DNA of 64,000 bases from contig JANLTC010000233.1 of NCBI GenBank assembly GCA_031362725.1, forward strand, positions 1 to 64,000, in the 5' to 3' direction. Position numbers and translations under genes: made by a program. The notes beneath the pieces were generated by a model. It had not been told where the DNA came from. It saw only the letters and a list, made by a program, of their open reading frames with translations, and did not search any database. Positions 27,376 to 35,549 of this stretch are shown here, in pieces (the first letter of the stretch is position 1; every line of letters begins with the position of its first letter). The stretch is from PR03 sp031362725 (GTDB lineage Bacteria; Myxococcota_A; UBA9160; PR03).

Positions 27376-28610
27376 CCCGCGATCGCCTCGGCTCTCGCCA
27401 GCGTCGCCGTGATGCCGGCGTCCCAGTCCGGCTCTCGGCTGCGGAAGTGCTGGGGCGCGAGGCGCAGGAGACCGGCGGCGGTGTAGAGCGCGAGCCGTTC
27501 CGCCGTCGGTGGCGCTGCGATCGCGGCGTAGCCGTCGAGCAGCGCAGCGAGCGCGGGTGCAGCGAGCGCCGCAGGGAGCAGACCGCGCTGCGGATCGCGC
27601 TCGAGGTGCGCCGCGAAGTAGCCGAGATCCGCTGCCGGATCTCCGCACGCGGCTTGGTCGAGATCGAGCAGCACGGCGTATTCCGCCTCGACGAGCACCT
27701 GTTTGGCGTAGAAGTCACCGTGGATCGGCCGCTCGCCGCGCGGCTCTCGGAGGAGCCGCCCACTAAGGCCTTCGGCCAGGCGCCGTGCGCGCAGGCCGAT
27801 CGCGGGAACCAGCGCCGCCACCGCATCCGCCGCGGCTTCGAGCGCCGCGCCCTCTGCTGCGCGCGAACGAAGTGGCAACGCGGCAGGATCTTGCGCATGC
27901 AGCGCTGCCAGCGCCGCGCCGGTGAGTTCCGCGTCGCGCAGCGCGCTCGAGGCATCCGCCAGCGAGTCGCGCAGCGATCGCCCCATCGCCCACGCGAACG
28001 CAAGCGCGGCATGACGCTCCGATGCGCCGATCGGCTGGGCGAGTCGCAGCGCGCCGCGCGGACGGAGCGCCGCGGCAGACGCGCCGGCGCGCGCGAAGTC
28101 GCGACCGGCATGGAGCTTGAGCGCTGCGCGTGATCCGTCGGCCCCCTCCAGCATCGCAACCCAGCGCCGTTCGGGTTTGTAGGAGAGCGTCGTGACGGTT
28201 GCCCCGTGTAGCGCGGGGAGTTGCGGAAGGAGCCGGCGAAGCAGCCGCGACTGCGCGGTGTGGCCGTCGAAGCGGGCCAACGCGGGAAGCTTGCGGTCGT
28301 GCGGGAAGAACGAGACGGCGACGGCGTGCTCCGGCAGGATCGCGCCGGCGCCGGCGAGCGCGGCGAGCCGCTCGGGACGGCAGGCAGTCGCGTGCACGTC
28401 GATGCTGCGGTCTCCGATTCGTAGGCGGTAGAGCACGAGGCAGCGCTCGCCCGACGCGAAGCGCGCAAGAACGGGGCGCGCTTCGCGCGGTTCCGCGTCT
28501 GGTACCAGCGTTCGCAGCGCAGCGACGAACGCGTCCGGGTCGAGAATCGTTGCGAGGCCCGGGAGCCATCGCTCGCGCCGAACCAACACTTCATCGGGAG
28601 GCACGAGCAA
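27372..28610 (-). CDS. Aminoglycoside-phosphotransferase-fold kinase, single module
   Basis: 412 residues, a paralogue of the first half of the double kinase at 21846-24134. Shared features include an N-terminal LDPDAFVAAL, the YKPERRWVAML segment, and PIHGDFYAKQVLV followed by LLDLDQA. Again Gln replaces the metal-binding Asn of the HGD-x4-N loop. The start is probably the TTG at 28610, 9 nt after a perfect AGGAGG; a GTG lies two codons later. It converges on the glycan operon and is divergent from the large exported-protein gene. The substrate is unknown. Confidence 0.8.
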   Translation of the reverse strand: MLVPPDEVLVRRERWLPGLATILDPDAFVAALRTLVPDAEPREARPVLARFASGERCLVLYRLRIGDRSIDVHATACRPERLAALAGAGAILPEHAVAVSFFPHDRKLPALARFDGHTAQSRLLRRLLPQLPALHGATVTTLSYKPERRWVAMLEGADGSRAALKLHAGRDFARAGASAAALRPRGALRLAQPIGASERHAALAFAWAMGRSLRDSLADASSALRDAELTGAALAALHAQDPAALPLRSRAAEGAALEAAADAVAALVPAIGLRARRLAEGLSGRLLREPRGERPIHGDFYAKQVLVEAEYAVLLDLDQAACGDPAADLGYFAAHLERDPQRGLLPAALAAPALAALLDGYAAIAAPPTAERLALYTAAGLLRLAPQHFRSREPDWDAGITATLARAEAIAG

Positions 28611-28880
28611 CGGTTCGTTCCTCCTGCACGGCCGGGTGCCGTGGGCCTTCGCAATCCGCGTTCCAGTCTGCGCGCGGCGGAGCCCACGCGAACGATCGCC
28701 GAGTGCGCGAGTTGCCCCGGTCGCGCGCCGGATGCCCCACCGGGATTGCGCGCTTTCGCGCGCGCTCCGCGCAAGCCGCGGCGTGGAGCGCGCGCAGCAA
28801 GGCACGCTTGTTGCTCAACGGGCGCACGCCAGCGCGGTCTCGCACGCGAGCGAGACGGCGCAATCGGGCAGGAGGAATCG

Positions 28881-31574
28881 ATGTCCCTCGCACGAACCGT
28901 CCGCATCCTCGGGATCGGCGCGCTTGCAGCCTTCGCTGGCGGGAATGCTGCGCTCGCGCAGGGGCCGAACCACCCGGTGCTGACCGAGGTCTACCGCGAT
29001 CCGCCGGGCGTGAACGACGGCCCGGTCGGGCGCCTGCCTGGCAACGCGCACCAGGAATACATCGAGATCTACCTGCCGCCGCTCGCGGCGCTCGCCCCGA
29101 CACTGAACAAGGACGCCATCCAGCTCACCTTCTACGAGGTGGAGGGCGACTCGTCGAGCACCGGGCTCGGCCTCGTCGAGTACCGCATCGATCTTCCCAG
29201 CTTCGATCTCGATCCGAGCAACGGGCTCACGGGCCTCCCGCGACCGGCGAGCGGCGTAGTCGTGCTCGGCTGGGTGAACTACACGGGCAGTCCGCCGACG
29301 GCGCTTGCCGGTACGCCGGCAACGCGTGTCGGCCTCGTCAACGGAGGCATCACGTCCGCCGTGGGCTTCACGTTCATCGCGGTGAACGGCGCGCAGTTCG
29401 GCGGAACCACCAACTTCCCGGTGCCAGCGGCCGTATCGGGCATCAACCTCACGTCGCTCGATCCGACCGAAGGCTTCATGGACAACGGCTCGGCGGTGTT
29501 GCTGCTCGTGAACCGCTCCGCCGCGGGCTACGTGCAGCGCTTTGCCTTCGACGATCCCGCGCACCAGCCGCCCAATCCGAACGCGGTCGTCTCGCTTCCT
29601 AGTGGAACCGTGCTCGGCGTCGCGAGCCTGCTCGACGGTGTGGCCGGCAACGACGACAGCAACTTCGACGTGTTGAAGCAGCCGTACCAGACGCCCACCG
29701 GCAAGAACATCGATCTCGAGACGGTGCTGCCGAAGAACGGCGCCTTCTCGCTGCGCGCGGCGCAGGTGGATGAAGCGAACGAGAACGGCTACGCGCGCCT
29801 GCTGGTCGACATCGCCAAGACCACCGAGGACGCCAACGCGGGCAACGACGATCCAGTCGACGACGCGCTCTTCGCGTACCGCACGATCGCGAACACCGGG
29901 CCGCTGCGCGCGACGCCCGGCCGCGCGCCCTTCTCGACGAGCGCACCGGAGCTGGCGGTCGGCGACGCCAGCCTGCAGATCTTCGACGTGCTCTCCAACA
30001 CGACCGGGCGTCCCGGCCTCGTTGCGGCGAATGCCGGAGGCGACTTCGCGATGCAGGCGACGGCGACGGCCGGCGCGTCGAGCGCGCCCGCGCTGATGAC
30101 CTTCGGACCCGGCGACGCGAGCATCACTTCGCTCGGTCAGAGCCCCGTGGTTCCCAGTGTCGCAGCGACCGTAGCCGCCGGTGCCGCGCCCGCGTCGCTC
30201 GTCACGGCGCCCGTCGCGTTGCATGCGGTCACGATCGGCGGTCCGCCCACCGTGAACCCGAACGCGTCGGTGACCGCGACGTTCCGCGTGCTCGATCCGA
30301 CGACGGGGCTCACCAGCGGGGGCCTCCCGTTCCAGGCGACGAGTCTCGTCGCGGTGCAGGGCATCCGGCCGAGTGCCGCGGCGAACGAGTTGCTCGCGAC
30401 GAGCTTCGGCGCCTTCGTGACCGCGGGTCTCGCCGGCGGCCTTGTGAAGGAGGCGCTCGGCAACGCGACCGCGCTGACGAGCCCCGCAACGAATCTCGCC
30501 AGTCCCCCCGTGGTGGACGCGCTCGACGTCGAGATGCCCGCGCTGCCCGCGCTGTTCATCCAGGTGCTCTCGCCGGCCGGTCTCGAGAGTCTGGTCACGA
30601 CGGTGCTGACGTCGGCGGAGGTGGTCGCCGGGACCGGAACGTACGACGCGAGTCTGAACGCGGCGTCCACGGCAGTCGCGGCGATCGAGATCCCGATCGC
30701 GGAGACACGCACCAGCGGCGGAATCTTCGTTCCGACAGAGCGCGTCCACTACGCGGACGCCGGAGGACTACCCGGCGCGCCGACGAGCGGCCTCACCAAC
30801 ACCAACACGAATCGCGGCTTCGAACTCGCGCTCATCGACTCGCAGGTACAGTCGGCCGGTACGCTCGAGAGTGGCGCCACCGATGACTTCGGCCTGATCG
30901 TCGAGATCGGCCAGACGGAGCCCGGTGCGACGGTCGTGCCCGGTCAGTTCGTCTTCCTCAGCATGATGGGCGGACTCGAAGGCGCAGACGTCGACAGCCT
31001 CGACGTACCGCCGTTCGGCTCGCAGGACAACATCGTGTACGTCGATCTCGAGCCCTTCCACGCGGTGCTCGGCGCGAAGACCGTGAACCGACTCTTCGTC
31101 GTGGACGGCAGCGGCACCGGCACCGTGGACGTGATCGGCGCCTTCTCGCTCAACGCGTTGCCCTGCGCCAACGGCATCGACGACGACGGGGACGGCGCGA
31201 CCGATTTTGGCTCGGACATCGGATGCGCGAGCGCAGACGATCGCAGCGAGCTGCCGGACTGCGGCGATGGTCTCGACAACGACGGCGACGGCGCCATCGA
31301 CGGGGGAAGCGATGTCGCCTGCCTCGATGCGATGAAGCCGCGCGAGAATCCGCAGTGCCAGGACGGCATCGGCAACGACGCCGATGGCCTGACCGACTGG
31401 GATGGCGGCGCCTCGGCGGGCGTTCCGCTGGCGCAGCAGACCCAGCCCGATCCCGAGTGCGTCGGCCCGGCGCTGGATCGCGAGGCTCCCGCGTCGGGCT
31501 GTGGACTCGGTGCCGGGCTCGTGGCGGTGATCCCGCTGCTGTCGGCACTGCGGAGGCGCGCGTTGCGCCGGTAG
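28881..31574 (+). CDS. Large exported protein with calcium-loop triplet and MYXO-CTERM-like tail
   Basis: 897 residues. Residues 1-26 are a signal peptide. The N-terminal part (VLTEVYRDPPG and HQEYIEIYLPP) resembles lamin-tail-type domains seen in secreted bacterial proteins. A long beta-rich middle follows. Near the end are three Cys-containing acidic loops of the type NGIDDDGDGATDFGSDIGC, which resemble calcium-binding repeats common in myxobacterial surface proteins. The last 27 residues (SGCGLGAGLVAVIPLL plus an Arg-rich end) look like a MYXO-CTERM sorting tail, though with only one Cys. The ATG at 28881 follows GCAGGAGGAATCG. Function unknown. Confidence 0.82.
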   Translation: MSLARTVRILGIGALAAFAGGNAALAQGPNHPVLTEVYRDPPGVNDGPVGRLPGNAHQEYIEIYLPPLAALAPTLNKDAIQLTFYEVEGDSSSTGLGLVEYRIDLPSFDLDPSNGLTGLPRPASGVVVLGWVNYTGSPPTALAGTPATRVGLVNGGITSAVGFTFIAVNGAQFGGTTNFPVPAAVSGINLTSLDPTEGFMDNGSAVLLLVNRSAAGYVQRFAFDDPAHQPPNPNAVVSLPSGTVLGVASLLDGVAGNDDSNFDVLKQPYQTPTGKNIDLETVLPKNGAFSLRAAQVDEANENGYARLLVDIAKTTEDANAGNDDPVDDALFAYRTIANTGPLRATPGRAPFSTSAPELAVGDASLQIFDVLSNTTGRPGLVAANAGGDFAMQATATAGASSAPALMTFGPGDASITSLGQSPVVPSVAATVAAGAAPASLVTAPVALHAVTIGGPPTVNPNASVTATFRVLDPTTGLTSGGLPFQATSLVAVQGIRPSAAANELLATSFGAFVTAGLAGGLVKEALGNATALTSPATNLASPPVVDALDVEMPALPALFIQVLSPAGLESLVTTVLTSAEVVAGTGTYDASLNAASTAVAAIEIPIAETRTSGGIFVPTERVHYADAGGLPGAPTSGLTNTNTNRGFELALIDSQVQSAGTLESGATDDFGLIVEIGQTEPGATVVPGQFVFLSMMGGLEGADVDSLDVPPFGSQDNIVYVDLEPFHAVLGAKTVNRLFVVDGSGTGTVDVIGAFSLNALPCANGIDDDGDGATDFGSDIGCASADDRSELPDCGDGLDNDGDGAIDGGSDVACLDAMKPRENPQCQDGIGNDADGLTDWDGGASAGVPLAQQTQPDPECVGPALDREAPASGCGLGAGLVAVIPLLSALRRRALRR

Positions 31575-31596
31575 CGCGCGCCGCGCCTCGTCCCGA

Positions 31597-33894
31597 TCAG
31601 AGTCGCGCAGCCGGCAACTCGATGCGGAACGCGGTGCCGGTCGGTCCGGTGTAGGCGACCGCGACGGTACCGCCGTGCGACTCGATGATCTTCTTCACGG
31701 TGGCGAGTCCGAGGCCGGTGCCGTCCGGGCGCGTCGTGAAGAACAGATCGAAGACGCGATCCCGCACGCCGTCGGGAATCCCGGGGCCGGTGTCGGCGAC
31801 TTCGAGAATCGCGCGGCGATCTTCCCGACGCACGGCGAGGCGCAGCGTGCCGTCCGGCTTCCCGATCAGCCGCAGCGCGTTGCCGCCCAGTTCGAGGAGC
31901 ACTTCTTCGAGCAGGTTCGGATCGCAGTCGGTGGCGACCTCCGCATTCGGCACTTCGACGACCACCGCGATGCCGAGATCCCGCGCATGGGGTTCGAGCG
32001 TCGCGGCGACGGCGCGCGCCAGTTCGCAGAGGTCCACGCGTTCGAGGCGCGGCACGTTCGGGCGCGAGAAGTCGAGCAGCGAGCGGATGCGTTGCTCGAG
32101 GCGGTCGGCCTCGTTGAGAACACCGAAGAGCGTCTCTGCGAGCGGGCCGGCGCCGGCCTGGCGGTGCGCGAGCTGCGCGGCGGCGCGAATGCCCGCGAGT
32201 GGATTGCGGATGCCGTGCGCGACCGATCCCGCGAACTCGCCGACTGCCGCGAGCCGCGCGCTGCGCAGCAGCGCCTCTTGCGCTTCGCGCAGATCAGAGA
32301 GCGCCCGCGCGTTCTGCAGCGCGAGGGCGGCCTGCGCGGCGAGACCACGCACCAACTCGCGCTCGGCCTCCGAGAACGGCGCACCGGAGCGCTTCGGTCC
32401 GCAGGCCAACATGCCGAGTTTCGCGCCGCGAAAGCGCACCGGTTCCGCGAGCGCGGCCGCGGCGCCGTCGCCCGCGCCGAGCCGCAACTCCGCCCAATCG
32501 AGCGCGAGCGCTTCGCGCACGCGCTCGCCGAGAAACGCGCCAATGGCAGCCGCGTCGGTGAGCGTTGCAAACTCGGTGCTGGTGTCCTCGAGCACCAGCG
32601 CGACGTCGAGATGCGAGCGAAAGAATGCCCGGTCGATGCCCACCTGGACGCGCCGCCGCAGCGGATCGAACGACACCGCGATCGCGACGAGCAACGCAAA
32701 GGTGACGCCCGGATTGCCCGCGGCCCCCGGATGGACGAGCTGCTCGAGCGCGAACGCCGACCCGGCATAAACGAGGACGACCGCCGCCGTCGCGATCGCA
32801 TAGCCGAGCGTCAGGCGCACAAAGCGCTCGGCGCCGAGTAGATCGTGTCGCACGATCGCGTAGAGAACCGACGCCGGGAAGAACAAGAAGAAGACGCCGA
32901 GCCAGTTCCACGAGAACGACCAGCCGAGCAGCGAGAACGCGAAGATGCCGATCGACGGCAGCAGCACCGCGACCAGCGAGCCGGAGAACACGACGGCGGC
33001 CTGCATGCGCCGTTCGGGCTCGCGCGCGCGCACGACCGCTTGCGTGAAGCTCGCGAGCATCGCGAGCCCGATCGCCGCGAGCACCACGTAGAAGCCGAGA
33101 CTGATCTCGTCGGCGGCGCGCGGTCGGGCATAGAAGACGATCGACGACACGCAGCCCGCCGCGAAGAGCGCGATCGTGAGGACGGCGATCAGCGATCTGC
33201 GCAGCCGCGGGCGCAGTCGCTCGATCGGGAACACCAGCGCGAAATACGCAAGCGCGGCCGGCGCGAGCGCCTCGACGAAGCGCGTCACCGGCACGAGGCG
33301 ATACGCGGTGAGGTAGTCGACCGAGAGCGCGAGCAGCGCGCCCATCGCGGTCGTCACCAGCGCGAGCGCGCGCGCGTCGCGCGAATCGGGACGCAGCCAG
33401 AGCGCGATCAAGCCGATCGCGAAGAACGCCGCCGCGGCCACCAGATAGTTGCCGAAGGTGAGCGCCCAGTCGCCGCGCGAGAGGCGCATCGTCGGGACGT
33501 CGTAGGAGCGCACACCATCCGTTGTCTCGACCTCGTAGCGGACGCTGGCGGGCGGCAGCCGCTCGGCCGTGTGCGCGAACAGCGCGGGGCCGCCGGCGAA
33601 GGGTTGCCCGTCGACGGCGACGACGACGCCACCGTTCAGCGGCAGCCCGGCGGCGGGGCCCGTCCAGCCGGGGGCGTTGAAGGCGACGAGGGCGCCGTTG
33701 TCCCAGACGAGGAAACCCGGGAATGGGCGACCGACGAGCGCGAGACTTCCCGCCAGCACCAGCGCGAGTAGCCCCACCGACGCCACCGCCACCGCAACTG
33801 CCAGCCGCGAGCGCACGAAACGTCCCGGCGGCGCGACATCCGGGCGCTCGCCGCGCGACGAGACGACGGCGGGCGCGGGCGGGGATTCGGTCAC
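31597..33894 (-). CDS. Membrane sensor histidine kinase (PDZ-like, 7-8 TM, GAF, kinase)
   Basis: 765 residues. One membrane helix (about 30-55) is followed by a PDZ-like periplasmic segment (LNGGVVVAVDGQPFAGG), a block of seven or so helices (about 150-385), a GAF-like region (430-540) and the kinase core. The phospho-acceptor is H560 in VAHGIRNPLAG; the N-box has N672 in ELGGNAL; G1 is DTGPGIP (701-707) and G2 GTGLGL (725-730). The signal is unknown. Its partner could be the orphan NtrC-type regulator at 10626, though they are 20 kb apart. The GTG start at 33894 lies only 21 nt from the divergent Lnt start. Confidence 0.87.
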   Translation of the reverse strand: MTESPPAPAVVSSRGERPDVAPPGRFVRSRLAVAVAVASVGLLALVLAGSLALVGRPFPGFLVWDNGALVAFNAPGWTGPAAGLPLNGGVVVAVDGQPFAGGPALFAHTAERLPPASVRYEVETTDGVRSYDVPTMRLSRGDWALTFGNYLVAAAAFFAIGLIALWLRPDSRDARALALVTTAMGALLALSVDYLTAYRLVPVTRFVEALAPAALAYFALVFPIERLRPRLRRSLIAVLTIALFAAGCVSSIVFYARPRAADEISLGFYVVLAAIGLAMLASFTQAVVRAREPERRMQAAVVFSGSLVAVLLPSIGIFAFSLLGWSFSWNWLGVFFLFFPASVLYAIVRHDLLGAERFVRLTLGYAIATAAVVLVYAGSAFALEQLVHPGAAGNPGVTFALLVAIAVSFDPLRRRVQVGIDRAFFRSHLDVALVLEDTSTEFATLTDAAAIGAFLGERVREALALDWAELRLGAGDGAAAALAEPVRFRGAKLGMLACGPKRSGAPFSEAERELVRGLAAQAALALQNARALSDLREAQEALLRSARLAAVGEFAGSVAHGIRNPLAGIRAAAQLAHRQAGAGPLAETLFGVLNEADRLEQRIRSLLDFSRPNVPRLERVDLCELARAVAATLEPHARDLGIAVVVEVPNAEVATDCDPNLLEEVLLELGGNALRLIGKPDGTLRLAVRREDRRAILEVADTGPGIPDGVRDRVFDLFFTTRPDGTGLGLATVKKIIESHGGTVAVAYTGPTGTAFRIELPAARL

Positions 33895-33915
33895 TGGCCG
33901 TACATTGTCGCCATC

Positions 33916-35370
33916 GTGCGAACGCCGCAACTTCGCAGCCAGAATCGGCGCGCATCGCTGCTCGCCATCTCGAGTGGCGTGCTCTACGCGCTCGCGATGC
34001 CGCCGCTCGCCGCCTGGCCGCTGGCGTTCTGCTGCCTGGTGCCGTTGCTGCACGCGCTGCGCGGACGCGGCGTACGCGCGCGGATCGCCTGCGGCGCGAT
34101 CGCGGGCGCCGTTGCGGGATGGGGCACCTCACTGGTGCCGACCGCCGTTGGCCTCGCGAGCTTCTTCGATCGGCCGCTCGCCTTTGGAGTCGCGGCGGCG
34201 ATCGCGATCAACGGATCGGTCGGCGGCGCGGCATTCGCGCTATTCGCCGCGCTCGCCGGCGATCCCGTGCGCGGCCGCGCGTCGCTCGCGCCCTGGCGCG
34301 TCGGTGCGGCGTTCGCGGTCTGCGAGATCGCGCGCTCGCAGCTCTTCACCGGGCTGCCGTGGTTGCTGCTCGCGCACGCACTCGCACCCGTGCCGGCGCT
34401 CGCGCAGCTCGCCGCGTGGATCGGTGTAGTCGGCGTCGGCCTCGCGCTCGCGGTGGCAAACGGTGCCGTTGCGCTGCTGGCACGGCGCGATGCACGCGGC
34501 GCAGCCGCGCTGTGTCTCGCGCCGCTCGCGCTCGCGTTCGCGAGCGCCGATCGCTTCGCACCCGCGGTCGCGATCGGCGATCCGGGATCGATCGCGCGCG
34601 CGGAGCCGGGTGCCGCTGCGCGCGCCGGCGCGATTCGTGTCGCGCTCGTCCAAGCCGGAACACGGGCCGATTCGCTGCGCGATGCCACGGGTGTCGCGGC
34701 GCGAATCGATCGACTCGTCGCGGTGACGCGCAGCGCGTTGCCAGCGGATCTGGTCGTGTGGCCGGAGAACGCGATCAGCGTTGCGCTGCCCGCCAACGAG
34801 TCGCTGGTGCGCGACGCCGTTGCGACGCTCGCGCCCCGCCCTGCACTGCTGTTCGGCGCGCCCGCCTATGACCCGGCGTCGCCGACGCGCATCTTCAACT
34901 CGGTACTGCTCTGGGACGCGAACGGCGTCGCGCTCGGTCGCAGCGACAAGACGCAGCTGTTGCCATTCACCGAGTTCGTGCCGCGCTTCTTTGCGGCGTT
35001 CGGCGTGCGCGGCGGACACACGGCAGCGGGAGCGTCGATCGCACCGCTGCCGTGGCGCGACACCAAGCTCGGGATCCTGATCTGCTACGAGCTGCTGTTC
35101 CCGGATCTTTCGCGCGCGCTGATCCGGCAAGGCGCCGACGTGCTCGTAAATCCCTCGAACGACGCGTGGTTCGAGGACAGCGCGGGCCCTGCGCAGATGG
35201 CAGCGGCGGCGGTGCTGCGCGCGATCGCGACGCGACGACCGCTGCTGCGCGCGACGCCGACCGGCATCACCGTGGCGATCGACGCGCGCGGTCGCGTGGT
35301 CGGGCAGCTGGCGCGCGGGACTTCGGGCGCGCTGGTCGTCGATGTGTGGCCTTCGAGTGGGGATCCCTGA
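33916..35370 (+). CDS. lnt: Apolipoprotein N-acyltransferase
   Basis: Attaches the third acyl chain to lipoproteins at the periplasmic face of the inner membrane. 484 residues, near the family's usual ~500. An N-terminal membrane domain (about 1-210, including GVLYALAMPPLAAWPLAF) precedes a nitrilase-like domain whose catalytic triad is E284 (VWPENAI), K345 (SDKTQLLPFTEFVP) and C390 (ILICYELLFP). All three residues are present, so the enzyme should be active. The GTG at 33916 is the furthest start that keeps the first helix complete; no clear ribosome binding site fits in the short divergent gap. Confidence 0.93.
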   Translation: MRTPQLRSQNRRASLLAISSGVLYALAMPPLAAWPLAFCCLVPLLHALRGRGVRARIACGAIAGAVAGWGTSLVPTAVGLASFFDRPLAFGVAAAIAINGSVGGAAFALFAALAGDPVRGRASLAPWRVGAAFAVCEIARSQLFTGLPWLLLAHALAPVPALAQLAAWIGVVGVGLALAVANGAVALLARRDARGAAALCLAPLALAFASADRFAPAVAIGDPGSIARAEPGAAARAGAIRVALVQAGTRADSLRDATGVAARIDRLVAVTRSALPADLVVWPENAISVALPANESLVRDAVATLAPRPALLFGAPAYDPASPTRIFNSVLLWDANGVALGRSDKTQLLPFTEFVPRFFAAFGVRGGHTAAGASIAPLPWRDTKLGILICYELLFPDLSRALIRQGADVLVNPSNDAWFEDSAGPAQMAAAAVLRAIATRRPLLRATPTGITVAIDARGRVVGQLARGTSGALVVDVWPSSGDP

Positions 35371-35414
35371 AGCGGACGCCGAAGCGCAACCGCGTTGGCC
35401 TCGCGGATGCCGCC

Positions 35415-35430
35415 CCCCGCAGCCGCGGGG
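35415..35430 (+). terminator. Small hairpin after lnt
   Basis: CCCCGC at 35415-35420 pairs with GCGGGG at 35425-35430 around a 4-nt loop, 45 nt after the lnt stop. No T-run follows, so termination by this hairpin alone is uncertain. Confidence 0.3.
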
Positions 35431-35549
35431 TCGCCTGAACGAGCGGTAGTCACCCGCCCTCGTCTCGTCTAACATCGGCCGACTCGAGCGCAGCCGTCCC
35501 GTCGTCGATTCCGCGCGAGGGCTCCGCCGCCAGCCGCGGAGAACTGACC

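Noticed and set aside
28641..28880. N-terminal extension of the large exported protein
   Set aside because: Would place 80 Arg/Pro-rich residues before a good signal peptide; the ATG at 28881 has an excellent ribosome binding site.
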